Assembly (NCBI RefSeq): GCF_017876315.1
Contig: NZ_JAGINU010000004.1
Span: 1 to 64,000 of the forward strand
Source: Pseudonocardia parietis
GTDB lineage: Bacteria; Actinomycetota; Actinomycetes; Mycobacteriales; Pseudonocardiaceae
Length of the DNA stretch: 64,000 nt
Reading direction: 5' to 3'
The notes below the pieces were generated by a model that had not been told where the DNA came from, searched no databases, and worked only from the letters and a program-made list of their open reading frames with translations. The position numbers were made by a program, and so were the translations under genes. Shown here piece after piece: positions 35,613 to 45,173 of this stretch. Positions within the stretch are counted from its first letter, which is position 1, and the number at the start of each line of letters is the position of its first letter.

Positions 35613-37104
35613 ACGCATAACTCGCCGACCGGGTCGACTTATCCACGCATAAGACGCCGACTCGACACTCGCAGAGTAGACCCGCAACAGGTTTGCCCTA
35701 GCTCAACGCGAAGCCGACAAGCGCACACCCCAGCCGCGGCGCCGCTACGCATAACGTGCCGACCATCCCGCCCATCCCATGCGACACGCGGCACCCACTC
35801 GGCCGTTCGCGAGGGCGAATGCCGCCTCGCCGCCGCGGACGCACCCCGCAACACACTCCTCGCAAGCTCCGCGGCGCCTCGACCGACGGTCCCGGCAACG
35901 AACGCATAACGTGCCGACCCCCGACCGCGCGCCAGGCCCGCCGCGCATAACGTGCCGACCACGATCGAGATATCGATCGACACAGGCTCCTGCGCTCCGA
36001 CCAGCACCGCCCGGCCTACCCCACCGAGGAAACGCGACGCGACGCGTCGGATCCGCTGTCGCGCCTCCAGGCCCGTGCAGGACACCTCGACGACGGCGGC
36101 GAGCGTCGGGCCCCGGGGAGGCCCAACCCAGGCAGGCGCGACGGGGACCGGATACCCCGCAGCGGCCCCCGTCGACACTCGCGTCCCTGGCCCGGAACAG
36201 ATTCCCACGCATAAGACGCCGACCCACCGTCCCGGCTCACACCATCCCACCCGTTCGGTCGCCGCTCGACACACCCCTGGCAGCACGCATAATTTGCCGA
36301 CCGGCCCCTGCCGCTACCGCGCCGACGCCAGCTACCAGCGACGACGCAGATCCGCCAGCGCGCACGGACGGCCCGGGATGAGCCATCGCCGCCGGCCGGA
36401 CGGACCGCGCCATCGACCATCCACGCATAACGGGCCGACCACCGCCGACTGTCCACGCATAACGCGCCGACCACGACCACGTCGAGGCGCCACCTCGCCG
36501 ATAGCTATCCACGCATAACCTGCCGACCCACCCGCCTGTGGAGCTGACCTGGTCGACGCAAGGTGCGGCGAGACGCCACGGCGCGAGGCCCGCCGCCGCG
36601 ACCTCTCGATCGCGCATAACACGCCGACCTGGTCCCAACGCACCTGGTCAGCGCTCGATACGCACAGTCACACGGTAACCCGGGAGCTGCGGGCTCCGTG
36701 GCCCCACAGGGGCTGGCGCACACTCCTCGCCCACCGCACGCATACCTGGCCGACCCCGCACAACTCCGCTGCACGCATACCTTGCCGACCGAGCCACTCG
36801 ACATGCCGTAGCCGACCCGCGCCCCGCAACCCTCCGCCGCGCCCTCACGAACTCCTGCACGGGCGTCGACCTGCACCAATGGCCGCGACGAACCGAAGCA
36901 CACGAATCGGCGCCCGGCCGCCCGAGGCGGCGAGCAGATAGCCACTCAGCCACCATCCACGCATACTTTGCCGACCGAGTACAAACTTGAGCTGCCACGC
37001 CTCGAAAACCGTGCCGACTCCGGTCGTCGACACGCATAAGCGGCCGACCACGGCGGGCCGATCCACGCATGCCTTGCCGACCGATTACGCATACCTAGCC
37101 GACC
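35613..37104 (+). repeat. Iteron field, putative plasmid replication origin
   Basis: Seventeen 18-bp direct repeats of ACGCATAMSNNGCCGACC, all in one orientation. Starts: 35613, 35645, 35747, 35902, 35943, 36207, 36285, 36423, 36455, 36511, 36612, 36738, 36773, 36959, 37032, 37065, 37087. Bases 1-6 and the terminal GCCGACC are nearly invariant, while the middle varies. Units 1 and 2 are preceded by TTGTCC and TTATCC, giving DnaA-box-like TTATCCACG. Spacing is irregular (22-264 bp), unlike tightly phased iterons. The field lies directly upstream of repA. Confidence 0.85.
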
Positions 37105-37871
37105 AGATCCCAGCAAAACAGCAGGTCAACGCCAGGATTTTCGCTCCCCTGTAGTTTACCTGTAGTAGAGATCCTTTATCGCGCGCGACGGCACACTCCT
37201 CACCTGCTTCCCCCACATGTCGTAATGCCGCGGCGCGCCGCGCCTGCTCGCGCAGCCGGTTCGCTCGCCACGTCGAGCCGCACAGGACCGATCACCGGAC
37301 CATCTGCGCCGCCTCAGCAGCTGACGGGATGTACCCCTGGCGAGCCGCGCTGACGCATCGCTGCGTCGTAGCTGCAGTCGCTCGTGTGTCACGCGCCTCG
37401 TCTCTGTCCGAGTCGCCACCGTCCGCCTGATGGCCGGAAGCCGGTCCGGGAAACATCGGGCCCCAGCCTTCGCAGGACGACCCGAAAATGGCAGCTCCGA
37501 ACACCGCCGCCCTACACGTCCGAAAAATGTCGGGGTCCTCAGTCATGGTGGCGACATCCACTGCCTGGATGAGAGGAGCGCTCATGTCTGAGACGGTCAT
37601 CACCGCCGGATTCGCCCTATCTCGCTGCTTCCGCGCTGCAGCACGCGCCGCGGAATCCGCCAACTCCACGGAGTGGGCAAGTCGTGAACGAGAAGCGATC
37701 GATGGGCTGCGCGTGGCCGGGCTCTTCCTCGGCTACCACGCCGGAAGTCCCATCGCCCGCGCCATCACCCGCACGTTCACAGAATTCACCGGCGCCGACT
37801 GGGGCGACGGCGCACGTCAGCGACTGTCGGTATCCTCGGCGTCTTCCCCCACACCTGGCGAAAGAGATACC
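37105..37871. other. Intergenic region between iterons and lsr2
   Basis: No supported gene on its own. An AT-richer patch at about 37140-37180 contains the direct repeat CCTGTAGT/CCTGTAGT. The open frame upstream of the lsr2 GTG is continuous from 37563, but its predicted residues have no Lsr2 similarity. Confidence 0.4.
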
Positions 37872-38312
37872 GTGGCCCAGATTCACACTGTCCGGCTCGT
37901 CGACGACCTCACCGGCGGCCACGCGGACGAGACGATTCCGTTCGCCCTCGACGGCAAGCAGTACGAAATCGACCTGTCCGGCGGCCACGCGGGTGCGCTG
38001 CGCGATGCGCTGGCTCCCTTCATCGAGGCCGCACGCAGCGCCTCCTCCCAGCCCCAGCCTCGCGCACGCGGTCGTGCTCGCGCGGTCAGTGACCGCAGCG
38101 ACAGCGGCCCCAGCAGCACCGCACTGCGGCAGCACAATCAGGCCGTGCGGGCGTGGGCACGGCAGAACGGCTACACCGTGTCGGAGCGCGGGCGTATCCC
38201 CGCCGAGGTGGTCTCCGCCTACCAGTCCGCGACGGCGACGACCACGACGCAGAGCAGTGAAGGCCAGAGCAACGAAGGCAAGAGCGGGGCAGCAGTGCAC
38301 TTCAGTGGCTGA
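37872..38312 (+). CDS. lsr2: Lsr2-family nucleoid-associated protein
   Basis: 146 residues from a GTG with AAAGAGA upstream. The N-terminal oligomerisation domain is QIHTVRLVDDLTGGHADETI then FALDGKQYEIDLSGGHAGAL. The C-terminal DNA-binding part is VRAWARQNGYTVSERGRIPA, with the RGR AT-hook-like core. The linker and acidic Ser/Gly tail are longer than in chromosomal Lsr2 (about 110 residues). It probably bridges and silences AT-rich DNA. Plasmid-borne copies may reduce the fitness cost of carriage (inference). Confidence 0.93.
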   Translation: MAQIHTVRLVDDLTGGHADETIPFALDGKQYEIDLSGGHAGALRDALAPFIEAARSASSQPQPRARGRARAVSDRSDSGPSSTALRQHNQAVRAWARQNGYTVSERGRIPAEVVSAYQSATATTTTQSSEGQSNEGKSGAAVHFSG

Positions 38313-39298
38313 CCCCCCGGCACGACCAGCTCAGCCATGACCCACCGCCGGAGCAAGCCCGCGCCGTTGGGGCAGGCCGGGGTGCACCGCCGCTAGTTCA
38401 CAACGCCGCCGCGCTGATGTCCGCCCACGCGGCGATTCCGGGCGTGGCCACTGCGCCACCCCCGCGCTCGAAGCCCGCGACGCCTAGCTTCGCTAGGCCG
38501 CTCGGAGGCGACCGTCAGAACCCGGGCAACACCTGGGGCATCTGTCCGCGGACGTCGTGGACCTGGACCGACGACGGTGGGCGTGTGGGGCGGCTGCACA
38601 CCCGATCATGGCGGCCCGTGAGGGCCCCCAGCCCGCACTGGTGAAGCACGCGGCCGCAGCTTTTTGCGCCCCGTGGGGCACGTCGGGGAGCCAGCGCACG
38701 ATCCGCTCGAGCCCGGTGTGGTGCTGGCGCAGATTCGGCCTCCCGCACGCGAGCAGGGGGGTGCCCACCGCAGCGAACGCCTGTAGGCGGTTGTCGATGC
38801 CCCACCCAGATGCCACGCGGCCCCCGCGATGCCAGTCGAGATGCCGGCGGTGCCGAGAGCCGACCGGGCCGAGAGGACATCTGCGCCGCAGGCTGCACCA
38901 CCGAGCCCGCGTGCTGTGTGTTGAAAGGCCGTCCCCCGCCGCCAGCCCCTCCACCCCGCGCCACGCCGCGACGGGGCTCTGGGCAGGTAGCCAGCAACCA
39001 GTCCCGCTGCGGTCACCCTGGGGTGATCGCAGCCGAGACCGCTGACCAGACCGGCTTCCTCCGCGACACCCGGCCAGCGGCCCGAGCACTCTCACCACAG
39101 CCACAACGCGCTGGCCGTCCCGCGTGCGCCATGCACGAACATCGACCGCAGCGGACGCCACGTCGCGCGTGGCGCCGCGAGCCCCATCGCACAGGCACCG
39201 GGACCACCACCTGTCGTGTGAGCTGCGCTGACCCGCGAAGGGTCGCGTGAGGCGCCCGGTACCGCGGCAGCTGCGGCAGCCGACCACCACACCGAGGG
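38313..39298. other. Gap of about 1 kb with no supported gene
   Basis: Several long open frames exist on both strands, but none has a ribosome site, a conserved motif or GC-rich third positions. It may contain decayed coding DNA. Confidence 0.4.
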
Positions 39299-39351
39299 GG
39301 ATTTTCAGAAAGCCGTCCCGCGTGTCGCGCTGTCGTCCTTTCTGAAAATCC
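39299..39351. promoter_or_regulatory. Inverted repeat operator upstream of RHH-like gene
   Basis: Arms GGATTTTCAGAAAG (39299-39312) and CTTTCTGAAAATCC (39338-39351) are perfectly complementary over 14 bp with a 25-bp spacer. They end 14 bp before the next gene's ATG and are AT-rich in a GC-rich setting. Likely a binding site for the small DNA-binding-like protein that follows; autoregulation is inferred. Confidence 0.7.
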
Positions 39352-39365
39352 GCCAAGATGCACCC

Positions 39366-39785
39366 ATGGCTAGGAGACCCACAGGACGAGGCCGCGGCCG
39401 CCCCTCGAAGGGGCCCCGCGCGGTCGTCATCCCCCGGCTCCTTCTCGCTGATGACCGGGAACTGAAGACCCTCGCAGAGGCACGTGGCTGGTACTTGTCC
39501 CAAACGGCGGCGGAGCTGATCGCCATCGGGCTACGCCGCAGCGCCGAGCTGCCCGCCGAGCTGCCACTGCGGCTGCCCTCGGCGGAGACCACCGACTTCA
39601 CCGTCCGCATCCCGGTCGCCGACGATCAGCTGGTCCGCTCGATCGCGCACACCCGCGACCGCAGCATCGCGATCGTCACCGGAGCCCTCATCCAGCTCGG
39701 GCTCCGCCACCACCATGAGCTGCCGGGACAGATCCCCGTGCAGTGCGCGACCCGCAAGGAGTTGCCGCTGACGAAGGCCTCATAA
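39366..39785 (+). CDS. Small DNA-binding-like protein (ribbon-helix-helix type?)
   Basis: 139 residues. A basic N-terminus (ARRPTGRGRGRPSKGPRAVV) is followed by two strand-helix-helix-like units: LLLADDRELKTLAEARGWYL and DFTVRIPVADDQLVRSIAHT. The pattern fits a tandem ribbon-helix-helix or CopG-like protein, but the family is not certain. The last eight residues (ELPLTKAS) are encoded by a 228-bp repeat that also ends the gene at 41812. Plasmid copy-number or partition control is possible. Confidence 0.6.
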   Translation: MARRPTGRGRGRPSKGPRAVVIPRLLLADDRELKTLAEARGWYLSQTAAELIAIGLRRSAELPAELPLRLPSAETTDFTVRIPVADDQLVRSIAHTRDRSIAIVTGALIQLGLRHHHELPGQIPVQCATRKELPLTKAS

Positions 39786-39985
39786 GAGAACGAGGCGACC
39801 CCCCTGGCCGGGGGCCGCCTCGATTCCGATCTCGCGCCACCCGAACCAGCACTCGAGTGACGCCGCAGCCCCGGCGAACCGGGGCCAATCCCCAACCTGC
39901 GTAGAAGGGGCGCTTTCGCGTGTCCAGGATACATCCTGGGCCGGAAGCCAGCCATCACAGACACGGGGCGATTTCGCCATGCCCA
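39758..39985 (+). repeat. 228-bp direct repeat, copy 1
   Basis: Identical base for base to 42009-42236. It contains the last codons and stop of the preceding small gene, a strong hairpin, and the upstream region plus first codons (GTG at 39920) of the next gene. Confidence 0.95.
39791..39822 (+). terminator. GC hairpin terminator in direct repeat, copy 1
   Basis: CGAGGCG and CGCCTCG arms enclose a CCCCC/GGGGG inner stem and a short loop, starting 6 bp after the stop codon. There is no T-run. The same hairpin occurs at 42042-42073 in copy 2. Confidence 0.6.
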
Positions 39986-41350
39986 GAATCCAGCACCCCA
40001 GCAACAGGCACTGGCTTCTGCCTGCGCTGCTATGAGCATGGCGCTGTCACCCTGGCCTCCGGCCCCTCAGAACTGTGTCTGCTCCACCAGCGTGCGTTGG
40101 GTGAGCAGCCCCCCGCGGGCTCGTTCGGCCTCCGTGCCGGGCGGGCGCCGCGCCGAACCCCGCGTGGCCGCGGCGCACGGCCCACACCGGGGCCGACCCA
40201 TGGCCCCGGCCGCCGCGTGTCACCGCCCAGCGCGCGCGTGCGCGCCCGCGGTGTCGCCCGTGCCCGCGCTCGGCACCGCAGCGGCTTCGTCCCGCACCCG
40301 GGTTGGCGGCACTTCATCGACCGCGAGTACAGCGTGCTGACCTCGCAGCGCGAAGCGTTCGACTACATCGCCCGCCTCGTCGACGACGAGGACTGGCGTT
40401 CGGACAAGCGCCGGGGCTGGTCAGCGATCCTGCGCCGGCTGGTGTTGCACATGGACTGGGAGACCGGACTGATCTCCGGATTGACCACCGAACGCCTCGG
40501 CGCCGCAGGGGCGCGCGCGGCGCGCACCGTCAGCCGGGTGCTGGCCTGGGCCCGCGAGGTCGGGCTGCTCGTCGTTGTCGAGCCAGGCGCGAGTGCACAG
40601 TTCCTGGGCACCGCATCCGGCCGTACCCCCACCTACGCCCTTGTGACCCGTACTCCTCTGCCCTGCCTCACACCTGCCGCGTGCGACGAGTCGCCCGCCA
40701 CCCCGTCCGGTGATCAGCACACTGTGGATGAAAGTGGCGACCTCCCCACTCCTCACGTGAGTATCCAGCCCTTGTCGGGCGGCACACGGTCACCACTCAC
40801 CCCACCACGAAACTGGCACCCCTACGACGTCCCCGACTCCCCCGGCGCCAGAAACACCGCCACCCTCACCTTGCTCTCACATCTCGGCCTAGGAGGCCGA
40901 CAACGCGGCAAGATCGAGATTTGGCGGGCCCGGGCGCTGCTCAAACCGTGGTGGGACGCCGGGGCCACCGTCGCCGGGTTGCTGCACGCGCTCGAGTACC
41001 ACCCCGACCGGCCTGACCGGCGCCGTGGTGACATCGGTTCCGGGGCGCGGGACCCGTTGCGGATCATCGGGGCCCGGTTGCGGCCCTGGCGCGGGCGGCT
41101 CGGCGAGATCCGGGCCGTGCAGATCGGCCGAATGAGGCACAGCACCGCCCCCGTGGCCGAACCGCAGATCGGGATCGACCGCACTCTGCTTGACCGCCCT
41201 GCCGGGCGCGGTGCGCGCCAGGCTGCCCAGGAGGCGCTCAGCGAGCACCTGCGCCGCATCCGCGAAGCACGAGGTCAACAGCCACACGGGCCCACGGTGC
41301 GCCGAAGCGTGCTGCCACGGCGCCTGCGCCGCCCCAGGACCAGACGATGA
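39920..41350 (+). CDS. Putative plasmid replication/DNA-binding protein
   Basis: 476 residues from a GTG inside the repeat. The N-terminus has a zinc-finger-like FCLRCYEHGAV...LCLLHQRALG, then a basic Arg/Pro-rich linker. A helical core follows (HFIDREYSVLTSQREAFDYI; TVSRVLAWAREVGLLVVVEP; FLGTASGRTPTYALV) that looks like a winged-helix domain. The C-terminus is basic. Proteins of this kind occur on actinobacterial plasmids, probably for replication, but the family name is uncertain. An alternative start further in is possible. Confidence 0.6.
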   Translation: MSRIHPGPEASHHRHGAISPCPESSTPATGTGFCLRCYEHGAVTLASGPSELCLLHQRALGEQPPAGSFGLRAGRAPRRTPRGRGARPTPGPTHGPGRRVSPPSARVRARGVARARARHRSGFVPHPGWRHFIDREYSVLTSQREAFDYIARLVDDEDWRSDKRRGWSAILRRLVLHMDWETGLISGLTTERLGAAGARAARTVSRVLAWAREVGLLVVVEPGASAQFLGTASGRTPTYALVTRTPLPCLTPAACDESPATPSGDQHTVDESGDLPTPHVSIQPLSGGTRSPLTPPRNWHPYDVPDSPGARNTATLTLLSHLGLGGRQRGKIEIWRARALLKPWWDAGATVAGLLHALEYHPDRPDRRRGDIGSGARDPLRIIGARLRPWRGRLGEIRAVQIGRMRHSTAPVAEPQIGIDRTLLDRPAGRGARQAAQEALSEHLRRIREARGQQPHGPTVRRSVLPRRLRRPRTRR

Positions 41351-41802
41351 CCACCAGGCGCCCGACCACCGCCATGGCCGAGCCGGCCACCGTCGAGCCG
41401 CGCCCCGACCACACTGCACACGGCGCGGGCCCACGTGCACGTACAGACGCCCGAAGCATCAGGCCCACCGCGACCCGAGGCAACATGAACCACGCTGCTG
41501 CGCTTGCCGACCTCCGGCGCCGGCTCGACGGCGATCGCCTACCGAGACAACACGCGGCCCAGCCACATCCCCGGTCGGTACCCAGCGAGGGCGCCTACGT
41601 TGACCCCCACGAACTCGGCGGCGAGACGACGATCAAGACCCGGTCGGGCGCAGCGCGAGACAACGCCGCCCGCCGTCACCCACGGCGCCCCGGTGCCGCC
41701 GGCGACCGAACACCGCCGCCGTGGCCCAACCCGCGGGGGCCGGAACCGGAAACCGGTACAGGTTCGGCGTGGCGAGCCCCACGCTCGCGACCCGTACGGT
41801 AG
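41347..41802 (+). CDS. Hypothetical protein coupled to the preceding gene
   Basis: 151 residues. Its ATG overlaps the previous TGA (ATGA), which supports translation. It is rich in Arg, Pro and Thr, with a more ordinary segment NHAAALADLRRRLDGDRLPR. No motif is recognised. Codon use is less convincing than in its neighbours, so it may be a spurious overlap. Confidence 0.35.
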   Translation: MTTRRPTTAMAEPATVEPRPDHTAHGAGPRARTDARSIRPTATRGNMNHAAALADLRRRLDGDRLPRQHAAQPHPRSVPSEGAYVDPHELGGETTIKTRSGAARDNAARRHPRRPGAAGDRTPPPWPNPRGPEPETGTGSAWRAPRSRPVR

Positions 41803-41811
41803 AAACGCCCC

Positions 41812-42036
41812 ATGCCGCAGCCGTATCGAGGGGATCGGGTTCCAACGAACGTCCGCCTCCCGCGTCACATGCGAGAGGTCGCCGAGGCCATCGCAGAACG
41901 CGACGGCGTCGGCGTCGGAGAAGCCGTCACCAGGGTCTTCGCCGAAGCTCTGGGCCTTCCCGTGCCTGACTACTGCCTGCCGAAACACACCGGCGAACAA
42001 GAAGTACTGGAGTTGCCGCTGACGAAGGCCTCATAA
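41812..42036 (+). CDS. Small ribbon-helix-helix-like protein
   Basis: 74 residues: RVPTNVRLPRHMREVAEAIA then ERDGVGVGEAVTRVFAEALG is a strand-helix-helix pattern like CopG/Arc proteins. The last eight residues are identical to those of the gene at 39366 because both come from the 228-bp repeat. Possibly an antitoxin, copy-control or partition protein. Confidence 0.55.
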   Translation: MPQPYRGDRVPTNVRLPRHMREVAEAIAERDGVGVGEAVTRVFAEALGLPVPDYCLPKHTGEQEVLELPLTKAS

Positions 42037-42236
42037 GAGAACGAGGCGACCCCCCTGGCCGGGGGCCGCCTCGATTCCGATCTCGCGCCACCCGAACCAG
42101 CACTCGAGTGACGCCGCAGCCCCGGCGAACCGGGGCCAATCCCCAACCTGCGTAGAAGGGGCGCTTTCGCGTGTCCAGGATACATCCTGGGCCGGAAGCC
42201 AGCCATCACAGACACGGGGCGATTTCGCCATGCCCA
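42009..42236 (+). repeat. 228-bp direct repeat, copy 2
   Basis: Perfect copy of 39758-39985. Here the downstream GTG frame soon ends, so the copy of the large gene's 5' end is not followed by that gene. The two copies bound a 2,251-bp unit that could be lost or duplicated by recombination. Confidence 0.95.
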
Positions 42237-42499
42237 CACCAGCAGCAGCCACCGGCCTCGGCCCGTACCGGCTTGAGCCACCACCGGCCAGATCCGGTGA
42301 ACCGGCATCGAGACCGGTAAGAAGCAGGGGGACGACGGGATCACCGCCGCCTCGGTCTCCGACGAGCAGGCCCGCGAGCTCTATCCGGACGGCTGGCAGC
42401 CCCCGCCCGGTCCCGATCTCACCCGAGGTCAGCAGTCCAGCCCATCGCGGCCTGCGATCAGGCCGTCTGCCAGCAGCCGGCCACCGCGTCGCCGTCGGT

Positions 42500-42871
42500 T
42501 CAGCCTCGGGCCGGCAGTGTGAGCTCCGGGAGCGCCCCGTGCGGATCCCACTCGATCAGCAACGTGCCTTCACGCCGGTAGTGCTCGAGCTTCTCCTGCT
42601 TGCGGGCCCGGTAGTCCTCGCGGCCGAGCATGCCCCACACCTCGACCACCGTGGGCGGGTCGGTATCGGTGAGCACAAAGTCCGGCAGCACCGCATCGGC
42701 ATCGTCGAAACGCAGCGGCTTGTAGAAACCCCGCCCGGCGGCGGCCAGGGCATCTGCGCCATCACCGAGGGCCGGTCTACTTCTCGTCGGCGCTGCACGC
42801 CGCTGCAGGTGCGGACCGCGGCCGCCACCTCCCGCCCCGCCAATCGCACCCGGGTCCGGGGAGCCGAGCAA
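42500..42871 (-). pseudogene. PD-(D/E)XK-like protein, C-terminal fragment
   Basis: 123 residues; the recognisable part is GFYKPLRFDDADAVLPDFVL, TVVEVWGMLGREDYRARKQE and LIEWDP. The spacing D...ExWG...K resembles PD-(D/E)XK nuclease-fold plasmid proteins. The N-terminal third is low-complexity and out of keeping with the rest, so a frameshift or truncation is likely. Function not assigned. Confidence 0.45.
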
Positions 42872-42958
42872 GTCGAGCGGGCAGTGCGCCCGCGTCCGCC
42901 GCCGCGGCGTCCGCGCGACACCGGCGGGCGGCCTCGCCCGTGCCTCATCGCACTCACC

Positions 42959-43834
42959 TCACCTGGGGCTCTCGGGTCTCGAGCCGATGTCGGCCTGGCG
43001 GGCCTCGAGGAAGTACTCCCACCAGCAGGCCCGGCTGCTCGCCGGGGCGGGGGTGGCCTGGTCGAGCAGCAGCGGACCGGTGCGCGCGGCACCGAGGTGG
43101 GCGTCATCGTCGTAGCTGCGCCGCGGCGGGAACCGATCACGCAGATACCGCGGCCGACCAGCACCGACCTCGCTGCTCAGCGGCGGCGCCACCTCACCGC
43201 GGCGTTCAGCCTCGACGAGCCGCTCGTCGTACTGGCGGCGTTCCTCCTCGGTGAGCCGGTGCTTGCCCGGGGCGCACTCACGGCCGTCGATCGCCGCAGC
43301 CACGTTCGTCAGCGCCGCCGGCAGCCACCGCACATGCCACTCCGCGACCAGATCCGGGCGAGTATCGGGGGCGCTGGACTCGACGTACAGGGTGCGCAGC
43401 CACGCCAGCTCCCGCACCGCCCGCGGATGCACCGGCCAACAGTCCGGCAGCTCGGCACGCGAAAGCCGGTAATCGCCGCCCAGCACCTCGGCCACGAACG
43501 CGCCCAGCGCATCCCACGCCGCCTGCTTGTCGCCCGGCTCGAGCTGCGACCAGCGCAGCGCCGGCGTCAGCGACAACGCCTCCTCATCCAGCTCGCCACC
43601 GCCCGCGCCGGCAGCCTCGACCGCCCCGGCCAGCGACGCCACGCTGTACTCGAGATCGTCTACCCGCGGGCTCAGCCGCGAGAGGTGGTCGGCCACCTCG
43701 GCGACATGACCGGACGTCGCACCTACCTCCCGACGCAGCTCGCGCAACTCCTCCCCGACCTGAACAGCCAACGGGCGCCGACCACCAGAGCCAGCCGCCC
43801 CCGCCGGCGGCGGGCCCGGTCCATCACTGGTCAC
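42959..43834 (-). CDS. DUF4913-type plasmid protein
   Basis: 291 residues. The first 100 contain a predicted coiled-coil (LRELRREVGATSGHVAEVAD, HLSRLSPRVDDLEYSVASLA). The middle has WAALGAFV-like WDALGAFVAEVLGGDYRLSR, LPDCWPVHPRAVRELAWLRT and WHVRWLPAALTNV, matching DUF4913 as found beside actinobacterial plasmid transfer genes. The C-terminus is charged. The role is unknown. Confidence 0.7.
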   Translation of the reverse strand: MTSDGPGPPPAGAAGSGGRRPLAVQVGEELRELRREVGATSGHVAEVADHLSRLSPRVDDLEYSVASLAGAVEAAGAGGGELDEEALSLTPALRWSQLEPGDKQAAWDALGAFVAEVLGGDYRLSRAELPDCWPVHPRAVRELAWLRTLYVESSAPDTRPDLVAEWHVRWLPAALTNVAAAIDGRECAPGKHRLTEEERRQYDERLVEAERRGEVAPPLSSEVGAGRPRYLRDRFPPRRSYDDDAHLGAARTGPLLLDQATPAPASSRACWWEYFLEARQADIGSRPESPR

Positions 43835-44543
43835 CGACCCACTCCCCTCGCCGTCTCCCCGCCCCTACCCGTCACCACAGCCACAGTGCGCCACCGCCAA
43901 CACCGCGGACAACCACCGTCCGGTGTAGACGCACCCGGGACATGCAGTCCAGCATGTCGGCGTCGCCGAGATCAGCATCTGCGACACCATGAGGCAGGCA
44001 GCCACGCCACTGCCCACCGCGGCGACCACGCCCAACGCGTCCGCACGAACGTCAGCACGCCGGTCATACCGACCCGCCCGGCCGAGAACAATCCCGGTTC
44101 ACATCAGCCGATCCACCGGCGACCGGACCCGCTCGACCTGCAACGTGATCACATCGGGTTGCATCGACGCCCACCCCCCGCGGGCTCACTGCGCCTCGAA
44201 CGTCAGTCCCACGGCGTGATTGCGCACCTACTTGACTGACCTACGCGGCTACACCGTCGTGCACGCCCGCCATCATCGGCATTTTGGCCGCGCCACCCCA
44301 GCGCACAGACCCGGCCGGCACCGCCTCGTGCTCTACCGAATGTCCGACCATGACGATGACCTGGTCATCGTGGAGACGATCGATCGATGGGGAAACGACC
44401 GTTCGTGACGAGCACCTCATCGCAAGGTATGTGGAGCGACTTCGGTCGATTGCCCGAGTAGGCGACGACGCGCGTCAACTGCTGACGACCATCGGCGCGA
44501 TCTCAACGAGACCTCATCTGAATAGAGGGGGGCGGTGAAGATG
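43835..44543. other. Gap, mostly without a supported gene
   Basis: About 700 bp. A TTG-started frame at 44220-44408 (62 residues, HRLVLYRMSDHDDDLVIVET) faintly resembles the end of RelE/HigB-type toxins, but the start is poor and no antitoxin gene is seen. Nothing else could be supported. Confidence 0.35.
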
Positions 44544-45137
44544 TCAACCTCGACTGGCCTCAGAGTGACGGCCTGAGGTGGGCCCGCGCGAGCTCTCGTC
44601 AGACTGATGGTTGTTGGTCGAGCAGCCCGACGGGTCGACGCTGTAGGCGACCATCCAGCTGGGGTCGATGCGATACCAGATGCACTCGTCCCAGCCCGGG
44701 CCGTCGTCGTCGTCGCCGTAGTGGTTGACGAGGTAGTCGTGGACGGCCAGCCAGCTCGGGTCGCTGCGCGCGTCCTCGGGGTTGAGCACGACGGCCTGTC
44801 CGTGGGTAAAGATCCCGAGCTGTTCGCCGCGCATGAAGGTCGCGCTGATGCCGGGCCGCGCCGCGAGATGACGGGCTTTCGCGGCCCGGCGGTGGGTGCC
44901 GATGATCCAGCGGCCGTGCAGGAGGTGCCCGTCGGCGCCGCTGATGCGTGGCTCACCGCGCCGGGTGACTGTGGCGATGGCCAGGGTGCACATGCCTTGG
45001 CAGACTCGGACGACCTGCTCGGCGTCGAGAGTCCGTTCACCTGGTCGGATGATCGATTTGAGGTGGCTGCTGGAGCCGGCCCAGGACGTGTCGAGCAGGA
45101 CTTGGAGACCGTGGAGATCGTCGGGAGTTTCGAACAT
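44544..45137 (-). CDS. Pyridoxamine 5'-phosphate oxidase-like flavin/F420-binding protein
   Basis: 197 residues. The split-barrel fold is suggested by CTLAIATVTRRGEPRISGAD, LLHGRWIIGTH, AKARHLAARPGISATFMRGE and a C-terminal WYRIDPSWMVAYS. Family members reduce quinones or F420 substrates, or bind flavin; the substrate is unknown. It ends in a polar tail that may be an added segment. It stands alone beside an IS21 remnant. Confidence 0.75.
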   Translation of the reverse strand: MFETPDDLHGLQVLLDTSWAGSSSHLKSIIRPGERTLDAEQVVRVCQGMCTLAIATVTRRGEPRISGADGHLLHGRWIIGTHRRAAKARHLAARPGISATFMRGEQLGIFTHGQAVVLNPEDARSDPSWLAVHDYLVNHYGDDDDGPGWDECIWYRIDPSWMVAYSVDPSGCSTNNHQSDESSRGPTSGRHSEASRG

Positions 45138-45173
45138 TCGGCCAGGTAATCAGCTCCCACCGACAGCGCCAGC

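Noticed and set aside
35613..37104. The repeat field was considered as a CRISPR array
   Set aside because: Repeats are only 18 bp, spacing is irregular (22-264 bp), units vary in the middle, and no cas gene is nearby. It fits iterons upstream of repA.
37563..37871. N-terminal extension of Lsr2
   Set aside because: The residues upstream have no similarity to Lsr2, and a GTG with a proper ribosome site starts the conserved domain.
38493..39503. 336-residue minus-strand frame in the gap after lsr2
   Set aside because: No start context, no family motif, and it runs through the perfect inverted repeat and into the next gene.
42230..44239. 669-residue open frame on the plus strand over the DUF4913 gene
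   Set aside because: Composition is Arg/Pro-rich low complexity with no motifs, and the opposite strand encodes a recognisable DUF4913 protein.
44220..44408. Possible RelE/HigB-type toxin
   Set aside because: TTG start, no ribosome site, no antitoxin gene next to it, and weak similarity only.
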